From Acidobacteriota bacterium (lineage in GTDB: Bacteria; Acidobacteriota; Blastocatellia; Pyrinomonadales; Pyrinomonadaceae): a DNA stretch of 64,000 bases. The stretch lies in assembly GCA_003223025.1 (NCBI GenBank), contig QHXR01000013.1, forward strand, positions 1 through 64,000, read 5' to 3'. Of the stretch, positions 27,670 through 36,584 are shown piece after piece (position 1 is the first letter of the stretch; each line of letters begins with the position of its first letter). Below the pieces are notes generated by a model. That model was not told the origin of the DNA. It searched no databases and worked only from the letters and a program-made list of their open reading frames with translations. The position numbers were made by a program, and so were the translations under genes.

Positions 27670-28347
27670 TTAGTGGAGCACAACTCCGAAACCAAACCTG
27701 TAATTGTTCTGCATCACGCCGGGGAAGACTCCGAACTGAGTATCGCGATCTCCTCGGAAGATCGGATTCCAATCGAACTGCACGAGCCGGACGTCGACAT
27801 TTTTGTGAACCCGCAAGTCGAGCCCGCCACCGAATGACATCGTGAGATCCGTCGAGTTAATGTCGAACGCGATCACTTCACTTCCTTCGGGACGAACCGG
27901 CGTCGCCACTAGAAACTGTCCTTCACCCTGGAACGACTGCTGAGCCGCACCAGCAAGGATATGAGCAAACGGTTTAAGTTTCGGGCCATCCTTCTTGTTA
28001 TCTTTGATCTGGATGCCGCCCATAAACTGTCCGACCTTTTGTTCGAGCTTGAAACCTTCACTCAGATCCTGACTGTGAGCATGTCGCGTGTAGACGAATT
28101 TAGCGCCGACGAAACGTGACCAGTTGTAGTTCACGCCCAGTTCGATCCCGTGCGCGTTTACACGATTGCCAGCGAAATCGCTAAAGTCATCGTTGAATTC
28201 GTCCGCGTCAAAGCCACGATTTAAGTTCATGTATGAATAGCCACCGTAAAACTCGAATTTATATCTTTCGTTGTCCTGTGCAAACACCGAAGTAGCCGTC
28301 AGTGCCATAAGCACAAAAAAGAAAGCTCCAAAAAACGTCTTTCGCAT
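27670..28347 (-). CDS. Outer-membrane beta-barrel protein, OmpA-like
   Basis: A predicted exported protein of 225 residues. It has a cleavable signal peptide (RKTFFGAFFFVLMALTATSV FAQ) and then a chain of short amphipathic strands typical of an 8-stranded barrel (YKFEFYGGYSYMNLN, HGIELGVNYNWSRFVGAKFV, LTMSFGGGLDLRVHKNVDVR). It ends YRFGFGVVLH with a C-terminal aromatic-rich strand. ATG 28347 is the start, with AGGAGAT upstream on the minus strand; an upstream in-frame ATG would add 21 residues. The role is unknown; such small barrels are usually structural or adhesive. Confidence 0.8.
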   Translation of the reverse strand: MRKTFFGAFFFVLMALTATSVFAQDNERYKFEFYGGYSYMNLNRGFDADEFNDDFSDFAGNRVNAHGIELGVNYNWSRFVGAKFVYTRHAHSQDLSEGFKLEQKVGQFMGGIQIKDNKKDGPKLKPFAHILAGAAQQSFQGEGQFLVATPVRPEGSEVIAFDINSTDLTMSFGGGLDLRVHKNVDVRLVQFDWNPIFRGDRDTQFGVFPGVMQNNYRFGFGVVLH

Positions 28348-28536
28348 GGTAAATCTCCTATGATTTGTATTGATTTTCCGCCGGCAGTTCAAACGGGAGA
28401 CGCCCGGCATGCAATATCAGGGTATAAATCCGGGAGCACGACCATAACTGTAACTTTTTACAGGTCTTCGAGATTCAAGATCGTGACCGTTTTGATTTGA
28501 GCTCGCTGACTAATGCAGAATGTTCACTTGTAAACG

Positions 28537-29919
28537 ATGAAGCATACGTACGAAAAATTGATTCAACTTGCGACGACCGTACGCGATGAAGGCGGACGAG
28601 CGATGCTTGTCGGTGGATGCGTTCGCGATGAGCTGATGGGGGTAGAGCCGAAGGACTGGGACGTCGAAGTGTATGGCATCGAATCCGTGCGTTTACGCGA
28701 GATCCTCGATTCGCTCGGCGAAGTAAACGTTGTCGGCGAGGCGTTCACGGTTTATAAACTCGGAAACGATCTCGATGTGTCGATTCCGCGACGCGAACGG
28801 AAAGTTGCGAAAGGCCATAAGGGATTTGCGATCGAAGGTGATCCCGAAATGTCATTTGAAGAAGCCTGCTTGCGACGCGACTTCACGATCAACGCCATTC
28901 TCAAAGATCCTCTGACGGACGAGTACGTCGATCCGTTTCACGGCAGGGAAGACATCGAGCAAAAGATCATTCGACATGTTTCGAATGATACCTTTGCCGA
29001 AGATTCGCTACGCGTTTTGCGCGCGGCGCAATTCGCGGCCCGATTGGAATTCGATATCGCGTCTGAGACGGTTGAGATCTGCAGGACGATCGACGTCACC
29101 GATCTTCCCAAGGAACGCATTTGGGGTGAGCTCGAAAAACTTTTGCTTCGTGCCCAACAACCTTCGATCGGTCTTCGGTGGCTTTACGATCTAGGCGTCG
29201 TCGATCAGATCTTTCCTGAGTTGAAATCGCTTGTCGGCGTGCGGCAGGAACCGGAGTGGCATCCCGAGGGCGATGTCGACGTTCACACGCTGATGGTCGC
29301 AGACGAGGCGCGAAAGCTTATCGACATGCTGCCCTATGAGAAGAAAGTAGCAGTCATGCTCGGAGCAGTCGCTCACGATTTCGGAAAGCCCCCGACGACG
29401 CAATTCTTCGACGGAAGATGGCGATCTCATTCGCATGATGAAGCCGGCGTCGAGCCGACGCTAACGTTCCTCGACACGCTTGGAATATTTACTTTGAACG
29501 GTTACGACGTACGTAATCAGATCGTGCAACTTGTCCGATATCACTTGAAGCCGGGCGAGTTTTATAAGGCGAAGAATCCTGTCGGTGACGGCGCATTTCG
29601 CAGGCTCGCTCGAAAGGTCGAGCCCGATCTTTTGTATCGCGTCGCAAAGGCCGACAGCCTCGGGCGAAATCCGGATTGGCTCCCGCCGGAGAAACGATTT
29701 GGGTCGGAGGCGCAAGAATGGTTTATCGAAAAGGTGCGCGAGCTGCAGATAGATGTGAGGCCGCCCGAACCGATCCTGATGGGACGTCATCTTCTAGAGC
29801 TCGGTTTGGAACCCGGACCTGAATTCAAGAAAATCCTGGACGCCGTCTATGAACTCCAACTTGATGGGCAGGTGACGAACCTGCAAGAAGCTGACGCTGC
29901 AGCGCGAAAAATAATCTAA
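28537..29919 (+). CDS. CCA tRNA nucleotidyltransferase / poly(A) polymerase family with HD domain
   Basis: Likely adds or repairs the 3' CCA of tRNA. The head domain shows RAMLVGGCVRDELMGVEPKD WDVEVYG, with the class II nucleotidyltransferase motif (GG...R and DxD as WDVEV), then the template motif EEACLRRDFTINAI and FAEDSLRVLRAAQFAARLEF. A second half from about residue 245 has an HD phosphohydrolase core (DVHTLMVADEA, AVMLGAVAHDFGKP, RSHSHDEAGVE). The 460-residue size and HD domain match the bacterial CCA-adding type. Its end overlaps the convergent gene by 4 nt. Confidence 0.9.
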   Translation: MKHTYEKLIQLATTVRDEGGRAMLVGGCVRDELMGVEPKDWDVEVYGIESVRLREILDSLGEVNVVGEAFTVYKLGNDLDVSIPRRERKVAKGHKGFAIEGDPEMSFEEACLRRDFTINAILKDPLTDEYVDPFHGREDIEQKIIRHVSNDTFAEDSLRVLRAAQFAARLEFDIASETVEICRTIDVTDLPKERIWGELEKLLLRAQQPSIGLRWLYDLGVVDQIFPELKSLVGVRQEPEWHPEGDVDVHTLMVADEARKLIDMLPYEKKVAVMLGAVAHDFGKPPTTQFFDGRWRSHSHDEAGVEPTLTFLDTLGIFTLNGYDVRNQIVQLVRYHLKPGEFYKAKNPVGDGAFRRLARKVEPDLLYRVAKADSLGRNPDWLPPEKRFGSEAQEWFIEKVRELQIDVRPPEPILMGRHLLELGLEPGPEFKKILDAVYELQLDGQVTNLQEADAAARKII

Positions 29920-30308
29920 CCTTTCGTTTCTTCGTTCTCCGTTATTGTTTGCTCCGCTAGCGCATTCCCATGTTTGATATCGACTCGCAGCATCCGGTAC
30001 AAGCTCATCCAAAAATTCGCGATCCAGGGAAGAATGAAGAACGCTAGAAAGTAGCCGCGCCAGTCGTCGAAGAGAACTTGGAACTGAGTGATAAGAAGGA
30101 CGAGGATCGTGACCCAATGGCTGAAGCAGTACTCGCACGTCCAGACGTAGAAGAACTTTCTAACGAGGAGCTGATGTGAGCTTTTACTGCGCTCGGCCGC
30201 CGCTTCGCGCCATTCCTCGAAAATCTTTTCCTGCGTGACCGTCCATGAGATCGACGCGACCACGAGTGACAAGATGAGCAGCCAGTACAGTTGCGTGAGG
30301 ATCGGCAT
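29916..30308 (-). CDS. Small multi-pass membrane protein, DUF1360-like
   Basis: A 130-residue protein of unknown function. It has an N-terminal hydrophobic helix (LYWLLILSLVVASISWTV), the motif WTCEYCFSHWVTI with a CxxC pair at the start of a second helix, and a third helix (YFLAFFILPWIANFWMSLY). A CxxCxxxW-type motif between helices resembles DUF1360 proteins, but I am not certain of that assignment. ATG 30308 is used. The gene overlaps the 3' end of the convergent nucleotidyltransferase gene. Confidence 0.65.
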   Translation of the reverse strand: MPILTQLYWLLILSLVVASISWTVTQEKIFEEWREAAAERSKSSHQLLVRKFFYVWTCEYCFSHWVTILVLLITQFQVLFDDWRGYFLAFFILPWIANFWMSLYRMLRVDIKHGNALAEQTITENEETKG

Positions 30309-30364
30309 CTAGAACAGTTTGCAATCCAGAGCTTGAAAACGCAAAACGAAGGAAACTGTTGCCT

Positions 30365-30439
30365 GCGAAACACGCGAAAGGACAAGAAAAAGAAGAGAGT
30401 GTTCTGGATTTATTTTCGCGTCCTTTCGCGTATTTCGCG
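30365..30439. repeat. Inverted repeat with CGCGAAAGGAC arms
   Basis: gcgaaacacgcgaaaggac (30365-30383) faces gtcctttcgcgtatttcgc (30420-30438). It lies in the 225-nt gap between the DUF1360-like gene and rpoD (both minus). The arms pair over 19 nt with about two mismatches. Confidence 0.75.
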
Positions 30440-30470
30440 GGCGATTATTCCTCGAGTTCAAAAGCAAAAT

Positions 30471-30505
30471 GCGGTTCGTAATCGCATCATGCAATCACGA
30501 ACCGC
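30471..30505 (-). terminator. Probable terminator after rpoD
   Basis: gcggttcgt (30471-30479) and acgaaccgc (30497-30505) form a 9-bp perfect stem. On the minus strand the stem is followed by ATTTTGCTTTTG, a moderately U-rich tract. It lies about 30 nt beyond the rpoD stop. Confidence 0.65.
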
Positions 30506-30533
30506 AATTCGAAATCCTAGATCCAAAACAGGA

Positions 30534-32264
30534 TTACTGTTTGCCTTCGAGGAACGCTTTCAACCGACGCGATCGCGACGGGTGACGAAGCTTTCTCAAA
30601 GCCTTCGCTTCGATCTGTCGGATACGCTCACGAGTAACCGCGAAGTGCTGTCCGACTTCCTCAAGCGTGTGCTCGGATCCCGTGTTCCCGAGTCCGAAGC
30701 GCATCTTGATCACTTTCTCTTCGCGAGGCGTCAAAGTCGCAAGAACCTCGTCCGTGATCTCACGCAGATTCGAAAATGTCACCGACTCCGCCGGATTCAG
30801 GATCGACTTGTCCTCGATGAAGTCACCGAGATGCGAATCTTCCTCTTCACCGATCGGCGTCTCGAGTGAGATCGGCTCCTGTGCGATCTTCAGAACCTTT
30901 CGAACTTTCGAGACCGGGATGTCCATCCGTTTTGCGATCTCTTCGCTCGTCGGTTCGCGGCCAAGCTCCTGCACCAGCAGACGCGAAGTGCGGATTAGCT
31001 TGTTGATCGTTTCGATCATGTGAACCGGGATGCGGATCGTGCGTGCCTGATCGGCGATCGCACGCGTGATCGCCTGCCGGATCCACCACGTCGCGTAAGT
31101 CGAGAACTTATAACCGCGTCGCCACTCGAACTTGTCGACGGCCTTCATCAAACCGATGTTGCCTTCCTGGATCAAGTCGAGAAACTGCAGACCGCGGTTC
31201 GTGTATTTCTTTGCGATCGAAACAACGAGACGTAAATTAGCTTCAACCAGCTCACGCTTCGCCTGATTCGTTTCGTACTCGCCGACGCTGATGTTCTGAT
31301 ACGAACGCTTGATCTCGACCGCCGGAAGATGGAACTGTTCTTCGATCTCGCTTAAAGCGCCTTTCGCTTCTCGAAGTTTCGCCTGCAGCTCGCGCTTCTG
31401 CGGTTGAGCCGGTTTCTTGTCGAGCTTGTTCTGCAGCGGCTTGATCGTCTTCTCGATCTTCCGGATGTCCTCGACAACCTTTCGGATCGACGCGATCAAA
31501 ACTTGCATCGAGTGCTCGGTCAGATTGAGATTCTTGATCTCTTGCGCGATCTCCAAACGAAGCCTTGCCGTCTGACGTCGAAGTTTCAAAAGCTTCTTCG
31601 GCTTCTTCTTGTCTTTAGCTAGGACCTGCTCTTTCTGGTAAGCGGCGAGAGATTTCAGGGCGGCGTTATAAGTCCCCTGAACATTCCCGATGCCTTCCAG
31701 CGTCCACCGCATGTACTCTTCGGCCTTGTCCTCTTCCTGAGAGATCTCGGCCTGCTCGGAGAACGCAACAGTTTCGCGGATCGTAGCTCGGCCCTTAACA
31801 AGGTCGTCGCCAAGTTTGATCAACCTTTCAACCGCGATCGGCGATCTGGAGATCGCTTTACGTGTCTTGATCTGCCCGCGCTCGATTCGCTTCGCGATGG
31901 TGACTTCGCCCTCTCGTGTTAAGAGCGGGACGATACCCATCTCGCGGAGATACAGACGAACGGGGTCATTTGATTTGTCGAGGGCACCGGCGGAAAGGTC
32001 GAGATCGAGGTCTTCCTCGTCGACTTCCTCCTCCTGATCCTCATCCAGAGCCATGGTCGACGCACGCTCAAGAAGCTGCGCATCGGTTTCGGCTACAGGA
32101 ATATTTGCACCCTCCAAACGATCCAGAACGTCTTCCAGATCGTCGGCGGACATCATGTTTTCGGGTATTTCTCTATGGAGCTCATCCAAGCTCAGGAATT
32201 TTTTTCGCTTGCCCAGGGCCAGCAGGCGGTCCATCAGGTCTTCTTTTTCGTCGTAATCGGCCAT
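30534..32264 (-). CDS. rpoD: RNA polymerase primary sigma factor RpoD (sigma-70)
   Basis: The housekeeping sigma factor. The 576-residue product has region 1.1-like sequence at the start, region 1.2 ([29 protein letters not shown]), a long non-conserved region, region 2 ([60 protein letters not shown]), region 3 and region 4 with the -35-binding helix-turn-helix ([20 protein letters not shown]). A TATAAT at 32284-32289 on the minus strand may be its -10 box. It lies downstream of dnaG, as in the classical macromolecular-synthesis operon. Confidence 0.97.
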   Translation of the reverse strand: MADYDEKEDLMDRLLALGKRKKFLSLDELHREIPENMMSADDLEDVLDRLEGANIPVAETDAQLLERASTMALDEDQEEEVDEEDLDLDLSAGALDKSNDPVRLYLREMGIVPLLTREGEVTIAKRIERGQIKTRKAISRSPIAVERLIKLGDDLVKGRATIRETVAFSEQAEISQEEDKAEEYMRWTLEGIGNVQGTYNAALKSLAAYQKEQVLAKDKKKPKKLLKLRRQTARLRLEIAQEIKNLNLTEHSMQVLIASIRKVVEDIRKIEKTIKPLQNKLDKKPAQPQKRELQAKLREAKGALSEIEEQFHLPAVEIKRSYQNISVGEYETNQAKRELVEANLRLVVSIAKKYTNRGLQFLDLIQEGNIGLMKAVDKFEWRRGYKFSTYATWWIRQAITRAIADQARTIRIPVHMIETINKLIRTSRLLVQELGREPTSEEIAKRMDIPVSKVRKVLKIAQEPISLETPIGEEEDSHLGDFIEDKSILNPAESVTFSNLREITDEVLATLTPREEKVIKMRFGLGNTGSEHTLEEVGQHFAVTRERIRQIEAKALRKLRHPSRSRRLKAFLEGKQ

Positions 32265-32387
32265 ATTTTGTGAAACGAATTGGATTATAAAAGCGGTGTG
32301 TGCCGTTGTTCGTAAAATTAGTTATTAATATCAAACCGACCGTTCTGCATAGGCAGTACGGCCAATATATTCAAAACGTAGATGGTA

Positions 32388-34235
32388 TCAGGTTTCGGAG
32401 ATTTTATTAAGCAGGTGTTGCTTCATTTTCGACAGATCGAGGTGTTCCGTTACCAGTTCGTTTATACGTTCGAGGTCGCGACTTTGTTCTGCGGCGATCA
32501 GTTCATGGCTGACTTCGAGAATTCGGTTCGAAATTGCCATCGACCGGAGGGTCAGAACGCAGTTCTCGGCCTGATGCAAGACTTCGTCTATCGCCTCGCC
32601 GCCGCTACGCCGCGATTCGGTCATCATCAGAAGTGGCAGGAAGTCGTGGAGGATCTCGTCGTCGCCGGTTAATTCGGTCAACTTCTCGAGCGTAACGTCT
32701 TCGCCTTTTGAGTTTAGCTCGAATAAAGCACGGAAGACCGGGGCTGTCGCGAGCGACTCGTAGTCCGTTTCCTCGAGCAGCGGAAAGACTTTGTCCTGAA
32801 GCTCGTCGTCATAGACGAGGAGTTCCAGTAACTGCTGCTCGGCGACGGTTATCTTTGCCGCCGTCGCCCGTTTGACCTGCTTCCGCAGCGTGTCCGAACC
32901 GACTTTGCTGCCTTGTTTCACCGCCGTCCAGAGATCGCGTTTGAGCCCGCTACTCTCGACGCGGAAAAAATTCATCGCCTGATCGAAACTTTCCCGCTTC
33001 TGGATCGCGTTCTTGATATCGGACAGAACCGGCAGAACTTCCTCGATCGCCTCAGCCTTCTGCTTCGCGTTAGCCAAAGTGCGTCCCTGCATCGACGAAT
33101 CGAGTACAAAATCGAGAAAGGGAATGGATCGTCCGCGAGCTTCGTTGTAGGCCTTCGTGCCATGCTCTCGGACGAAATCATCGGGATCTTTTCCGTCAGG
33201 TAGCACGAGGACTTTGATCTCGAAATCGCTTGGAAGGAGGATCTCCACAGCTCGTCGGGCGGCGCCGATCCCGGCGACATCACCGTCGTAGTTGATGACG
33301 ATCTTCTTCGTGAATCGTCCGAGAAGTTTCGACTGTTCAGGCGTGAATGCGGTTCCAAGACTCGCGGCGACATTCTTGATGTCATGCTGCACGAGCGCGA
33401 TCAGGTCGAGATAACCCTCGACTAGGATCGCGAATTTCTTTTTCCGGATCTCATCCTTGCCCTGGAATAGTCCGTAGAGATGTTCGCCTTTGACGTACGC
33501 CGGAGTCTCCGGTGAATTGAGATACTTCGGATGATCGTCGCCCATCGCCCGTGCACCGAACGCGACGGGATTCCCGTTCACATCGAGAACGGGAAACATG
33601 ATACGTCCGCGAAAACGATCGAAGACACGATCTTTTTCTTCATTGACGGAGACAAGACCGCTCTGCTCGATCAATTTTTCGTCCGCGCCTTTTTCTTTGA
33701 GGTGATTTAGAAGCGAGTCCCAGGAGTCGGGCGAGAACCCGATGTGAAATTGTTTCTGGATCTCATCCGTAATACCGCGGCTTTCGAGATACGCCTTCGC
33801 GTCCTTCGCCTTTTTACTTTTGCCTTGCAGCTCGGCTTCCCAGAAGTCGAGGGCGATCTGATTAAGCTCGATGACCTGATCCGAGATCTTCTTCTTCTCT
33901 TCGCGCCGCTTTTTTGATTTTTGAAACTGCTGATCATCGACCGGCTCCGGAAGTGGAACGCCGCTGATCTCGGCGACGCGTTGGATCGCCTCCGGAAAGT
34001 TCAAACCTTCCATCTCCATCAGAAAAGTGTATGCGTTCCCGCCTTTTCCACATCCGAAGCATTTGTAAAATCCCTTCGCAGGCGAAACCGAGAACGAAGG
34101 CGTCTTCTCCTGGTGAAACGGACAGCATCCCATCCAACTCGATCCCTTCTTCTTGAGCGCCGCATACGGCTCAATTATCCGCACCAGATCGGCGCGGTCT
34201 TTGAGATCATCGATGAAATATTGTTCGTAGAGCAC
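32388..34235 (-). CDS. dnaG: DNA primase
   Basis: Makes RNA primers for lagging-strand replication. The 615-residue product has the N-terminal zinc-binding CHC2 motif C38-x2-H41 ... C59-x2-C62 (CCPFHQEKTPSFSVSPAKGF YKCFGCGKGG). The catalytic core and TOPRIM domain (FAILVEGYLDLIALVQHDIK and VVINYDGDVAGIGAARRAVE, with the DxD-like acidic triad) follow. The C-terminal helicase-binding domain is the rest. rpoD follows 123 nt later on the same strand. Confidence 0.96.
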   Translation of the reverse strand: MLYEQYFIDDLKDRADLVRIIEPYAALKKKGSSWMGCCPFHQEKTPSFSVSPAKGFYKCFGCGKGGNAYTFLMEMEGLNFPEAIQRVAEISGVPLPEPVDDQQFQKSKKRREEKKKISDQVIELNQIALDFWEAELQGKSKKAKDAKAYLESRGITDEIQKQFHIGFSPDSWDSLLNHLKEKGADEKLIEQSGLVSVNEEKDRVFDRFRGRIMFPVLDVNGNPVAFGARAMGDDHPKYLNSPETPAYVKGEHLYGLFQGKDEIRKKKFAILVEGYLDLIALVQHDIKNVAASLGTAFTPEQSKLLGRFTKKIVINYDGDVAGIGAARRAVEILLPSDFEIKVLVLPDGKDPDDFVREHGTKAYNEARGRSIPFLDFVLDSSMQGRTLANAKQKAEAIEEVLPVLSDIKNAIQKRESFDQAMNFFRVESSGLKRDLWTAVKQGSKVGSDTLRKQVKRATAAKITVAEQQLLELLVYDDELQDKVFPLLEETDYESLATAPVFRALFELNSKGEDVTLEKLTELTGDDEILHDFLPLLMMTESRRSGGEAIDEVLHQAENCVLTLRSMAISNRILEVSHELIAAEQSRDLERINELVTEHLDLSKMKQHLLNKISET

Positions 34236-34239
34236 AAGT

Positions 34240-34347
34240 CGTACGACAGGGTGCTAGCCTGTCGGTGAATAGTTTGTCGCTATTGTAACGAAAAATAATT
34301 TCGGGTGCAGATGGCCCAGACGTACGACAGGCTTTCCAGCCTGTCGG
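34240..34347. repeat. Two GACAGGCT palindromes upstream of dnaG (G2, G3)
   Basis: cgtacgacagggtgctagcc tgtcgg (34240-34265) and cgtacgacaggctttccagc ctgtcgg (34321-34347) are direct copies of one 26-nt hairpin unit. They flank the dnaG promoter region. Related hairpins lie between rpsE and rpmD. Confidence 0.8.
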
Positions 34348-34371
34348 TCTCTATAACCTCGGTTCTACCTT

Positions 34372-35061
34372 CTACGGAAGAAACCAATATTCACTCATCG
34401 GATATTGATCGGGCTGGCTTCGGTCCCGTCGTAAAAAGACACGAATGCGGCTTCGGCTTACCCCATATTGTTTTACAAGATTCGAGACGACTTCAGCCGC
34501 CTCCTTTCCTGCTCTCTGTATCGACCTCGCCCGGAAAACCAAGTTCGCTCGCGAAGATGGATTGGCGGTCAGGAATCGTGCGAGAATTCTTCCATCATCG
34601 ATCTCACTACACTCAGGCATATCGGGGAAATCCGACGACCCAAAAAGAAACGGTTTCAGAGTCCGAGGGATTTCGTACGATGCGTCGACGGACACGGTAG
34701 GCTCCGATGCCCCCGTCGGCACCCGCCAATAGCTGATTCGCAGATCCGCGTCGCTGAGCGTTCGCACGATCTTTATTCGAGATAGATCGAATCCGCGATA
34801 CCTCGTGTACCGTTCGATCCACAACTGGCGTAACACACTCTCCCGACGCTTTTCAGCGCGGTTTGCGATTACGATAAATCCTGTCGAATTTGGATTGTCA
34901 TTAAGCTCCATGTAGAAGGCGTCCCATCGGGACATGAGATCGTCGCACGGGAGCGAACGGTGTTCGTCGATCAAAATCGGTTTCGGTAGCCATTGTCCTT
35001 GCCCGTTCATCGACAGGATCGTTAGCAAAACCAGAATGCAAGAAATCTTCGATTTAAGCAT
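34372..35061 (-). CDS. Secreted two-repeat protein of unknown function (paralog 1)
   Basis: I do not recognise a named family. The 229-residue product has a signal peptide (KSKISCILVLLTILSMNGQG) and two related halves. The first contains LPCDDLMSRWDAFYMELNDN, GFIVIANRAEKRR, FDLSRIKIVR and ISYWRVPTGA. The second contains EIDDGRILARFLTANPSSRA NLVFRARS, YGVSRSRIRVFL and SEYWFLP. The pattern (Cys-x-E/D-D, R-x-x-x-F, L-x-x-x-P-x-S-x-G, SRI, YW-x-x-P) resembles half of an OmpA-like periplasmic fold. ATG 35061 is the start. The two next minus-strand genes are paralogs. Confidence 0.72.
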   Translation of the reverse strand: MLKSKISCILVLLTILSMNGQGQWLPKPILIDEHRSLPCDDLMSRWDAFYMELNDNPNSTGFIVIANRAEKRRESVLRQLWIERYTRYRGFDLSRIKIVRTLSDADLRISYWRVPTGASEPTVSVDASYEIPRTLKPFLFGSSDFPDMPECSEIDDGRILARFLTANPSSRANLVFRARSIQRAGKEAAEVVSNLVKQYGVSRSRIRVFLRRDRSQPDQYPMSEYWFLP

Positions 35062-35092
35062 TAGAACGTATTTGGTTGAACGCAGATGAATG

Positions 35093-35797
35093 TTAATTCC
35101 GGGCCGGAAGATACCAGTATTCCACGATAGGTTCGTCATTGCTCGCAGGCTGGGTGAGTCTTGCTGTAAACGTGCGAAGCCGCTTGCGCGAGATGCCATA
35201 TTTCGTCTTAAACTTCCATAGTATCGACCTAGCCTTCTTTCGGGCGTTTTCGTCGGAGTCGTCTCGCACCACAATGTTGCCTCGCGCGGACGGATTCGCT
35301 TTTAGAAATTCGACGAATAGCCGCTGGTCATCTATTTCGGGACATATCTGTGTACCGAACTTTGTTTCGTTCGCCAACATAAAAGGTTTAGTAACAGTGT
35401 CAGACATGCGATAGCCAAACCCGCTATTCTCGATCTTCGGTGTTGCGGCGCCCGGCGGTATTCTCCAGAACTCATGATGGAACTTATCTCCATCAGCGCG
35501 AACTATCTCTATTCGCGAGCTATCAAATGCCCGGAATTCAAACTGATACTCCATCATCCATTGGAGCATTACGCCGTCTGCGCGCTCTTCTGCTGGATTA
35601 CTAATGACGATAAGACCTTTCGAATCAGGATGCAGTCGCATTTCTCCCAGAAAGAAATCTAATCGTCCGAGGAAATCGTCGCAGGGAGTCGAATCGTACT
35701 CATCAACCAGCACGGCTTCGTTCGTGCCTTGGCTGTTTGTTTGAATACCGAGGGCCAAAAGCAGGATCGAGATCGAAAAGACTTTGAGAAGGTTCAT
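35093..35797 (-). CDS. Secreted two-repeat protein of unknown function (paralog 2)
   Basis: Paralog of the gene just downstream on the minus strand. The 234-residue product has a signal peptide (LLKVFSISILLLALGIQTNS) and then the same two-half plan: STPCDDFLGRLDFFLGEMRL, GLIVISNPAEERADG, FDSSRIEIVR and HEFWRIPPGAATP; then CPEIDDQRLFVEFLKANPSA RGNIVVRDDS, YGISRKRLRTFTARL and PIVEYWYLPARN. About 40-45% identity to paralog 1 is my visual estimate. Probably periplasmic or outer-membrane associated. Function is unknown. Confidence 0.74.
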   Translation of the reverse strand: MNLLKVFSISILLLALGIQTNSQGTNEAVLVDEYDSTPCDDFLGRLDFFLGEMRLHPDSKGLIVISNPAEERADGVMLQWMMEYQFEFRAFDSSRIEIVRADGDKFHHEFWRIPPGAATPKIENSGFGYRMSDTVTKPFMLANETKFGTQICPEIDDQRLFVEFLKANPSARGNIVVRDDSDENARKKARSILWKFKTKYGISRKRLRTFTARLTQPASNDEPIVEYWYLPARN

Positions 35798-35830
35798 GAA
35801 TTTGAGGAGGAAGCGTGTCCCATATCGGCA

Positions 35831-35945
35831 TCATCGGCGAACAAAGGAAACGGAGATAGTCGCGACGTCACCCTCGTAGTCCTTTAGACGCGTATCATTT
35901 CCGCTGTAGATAACCTTGGTCCGACTTGTCGGCACGACGACGGAC
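35831..35945 (-). other. Out-of-frame C-terminal remnant of paralog 3
   Basis: Directly after the stop of the third paralog a different minus-strand frame reads IAKSVVVPTSRTKVIYSGND and TRLKDYEGDVATISVSFVRR, ending in TGA at 35831-35833. It corresponds in position to the YGVSRSRIRVF ... SEYWFLP ends of paralogs 1 and 2. This tail appears to be the original C-terminus, cut off by a frameshift near 35950. Confidence 0.8.
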
Positions 35946-36566
35946 TTAGCAATAGTCTTTAAGAATCAGATCTGCCACCTTTTTATAAGTGAGGTTCGAT
36001 CTCGCCCGCACGGCAAACTCGGCGTCGAACTCCGGATTGCTCTGAAGCAGGTCTGAAAGAATCTTGAAATTGGTGATCGATTGCAGGCAGCAGGCTTCAC
36101 AATCATGCACCAGGTACGTTTGCTTTCCTTCGACCTTTACGAGATCGACAATATCATCTGCAAAACCTATCCGTTTGAAGGTAGCTGGCAAAACCGTACC
36201 GATCTTCTGTGCTTCCAATTTCGGTTTTGAATTGTTTTTACTTTTCCAGAACTTGATCCTAAAGTCGTTGCTGTCCTGAGTCGAAAGCACGACAATCCTT
36301 TCTGACGGAACTTTTCGAAACGCGACGTGACCTTCGACGGCTCTAAGAACAAACAGATTCACAATTGGATCGAGCCCGCCGTGGACGACGATATACCCTT
36401 TTGACCCTGAATCTTTTGTAACGTTAGCAAAGAAGCTATCGAGTCGAGCTATCAACTCTTCGCATTTCGGATAACCGATCTCATCTAAGATCGCAAGGTC
36501 ACTGTTCTGCGCTGAAACGCACGCAACGGAAAGCCAAAATACCGTCAGTGCAGCTGCAATTCTCAT
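35946..36566 (-). CDS. Secreted protein of unknown function (paralog 3), 3' frameshifted
   Basis: Third member of the tandem family. The 206-residue product has a signal peptide (RIAAALTVFWLSVACVSAQN), the first half (DEIGYPKCEELIARLDSFFA, SKGYIVVHGGLDPIVN, VPSERIVVLS, FRIKFWKSKN) and most of the second (ILSDLLQSNPEFDAEFAVRA RSN). It stops early at LILKDYC, losing the last 38 residues, which remain readable in another frame to 35831. The Cys count (CEACC) is unusual for the family. It may still be expressed as a shortened protein. Confidence 0.72.
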   Translation of the reverse strand: MRIAAALTVFWLSVACVSAQNSDLAILDEIGYPKCEELIARLDSFFANVTKDSGSKGYIVVHGGLDPIVNLFVLRAVEGHVAFRKVPSERIVVLSTQDSNDFRIKFWKSKNNSKPKLEAQKIGTVLPATFKRIGFADDIVDLVKVEGKQTYLVHDCEACCLQSITNFKILSDLLQSNPEFDAEFAVRARSNLTYKKVADLILKDYC

Positions 36567-36584
36567 AAAGTGCTGGACAAGCTC

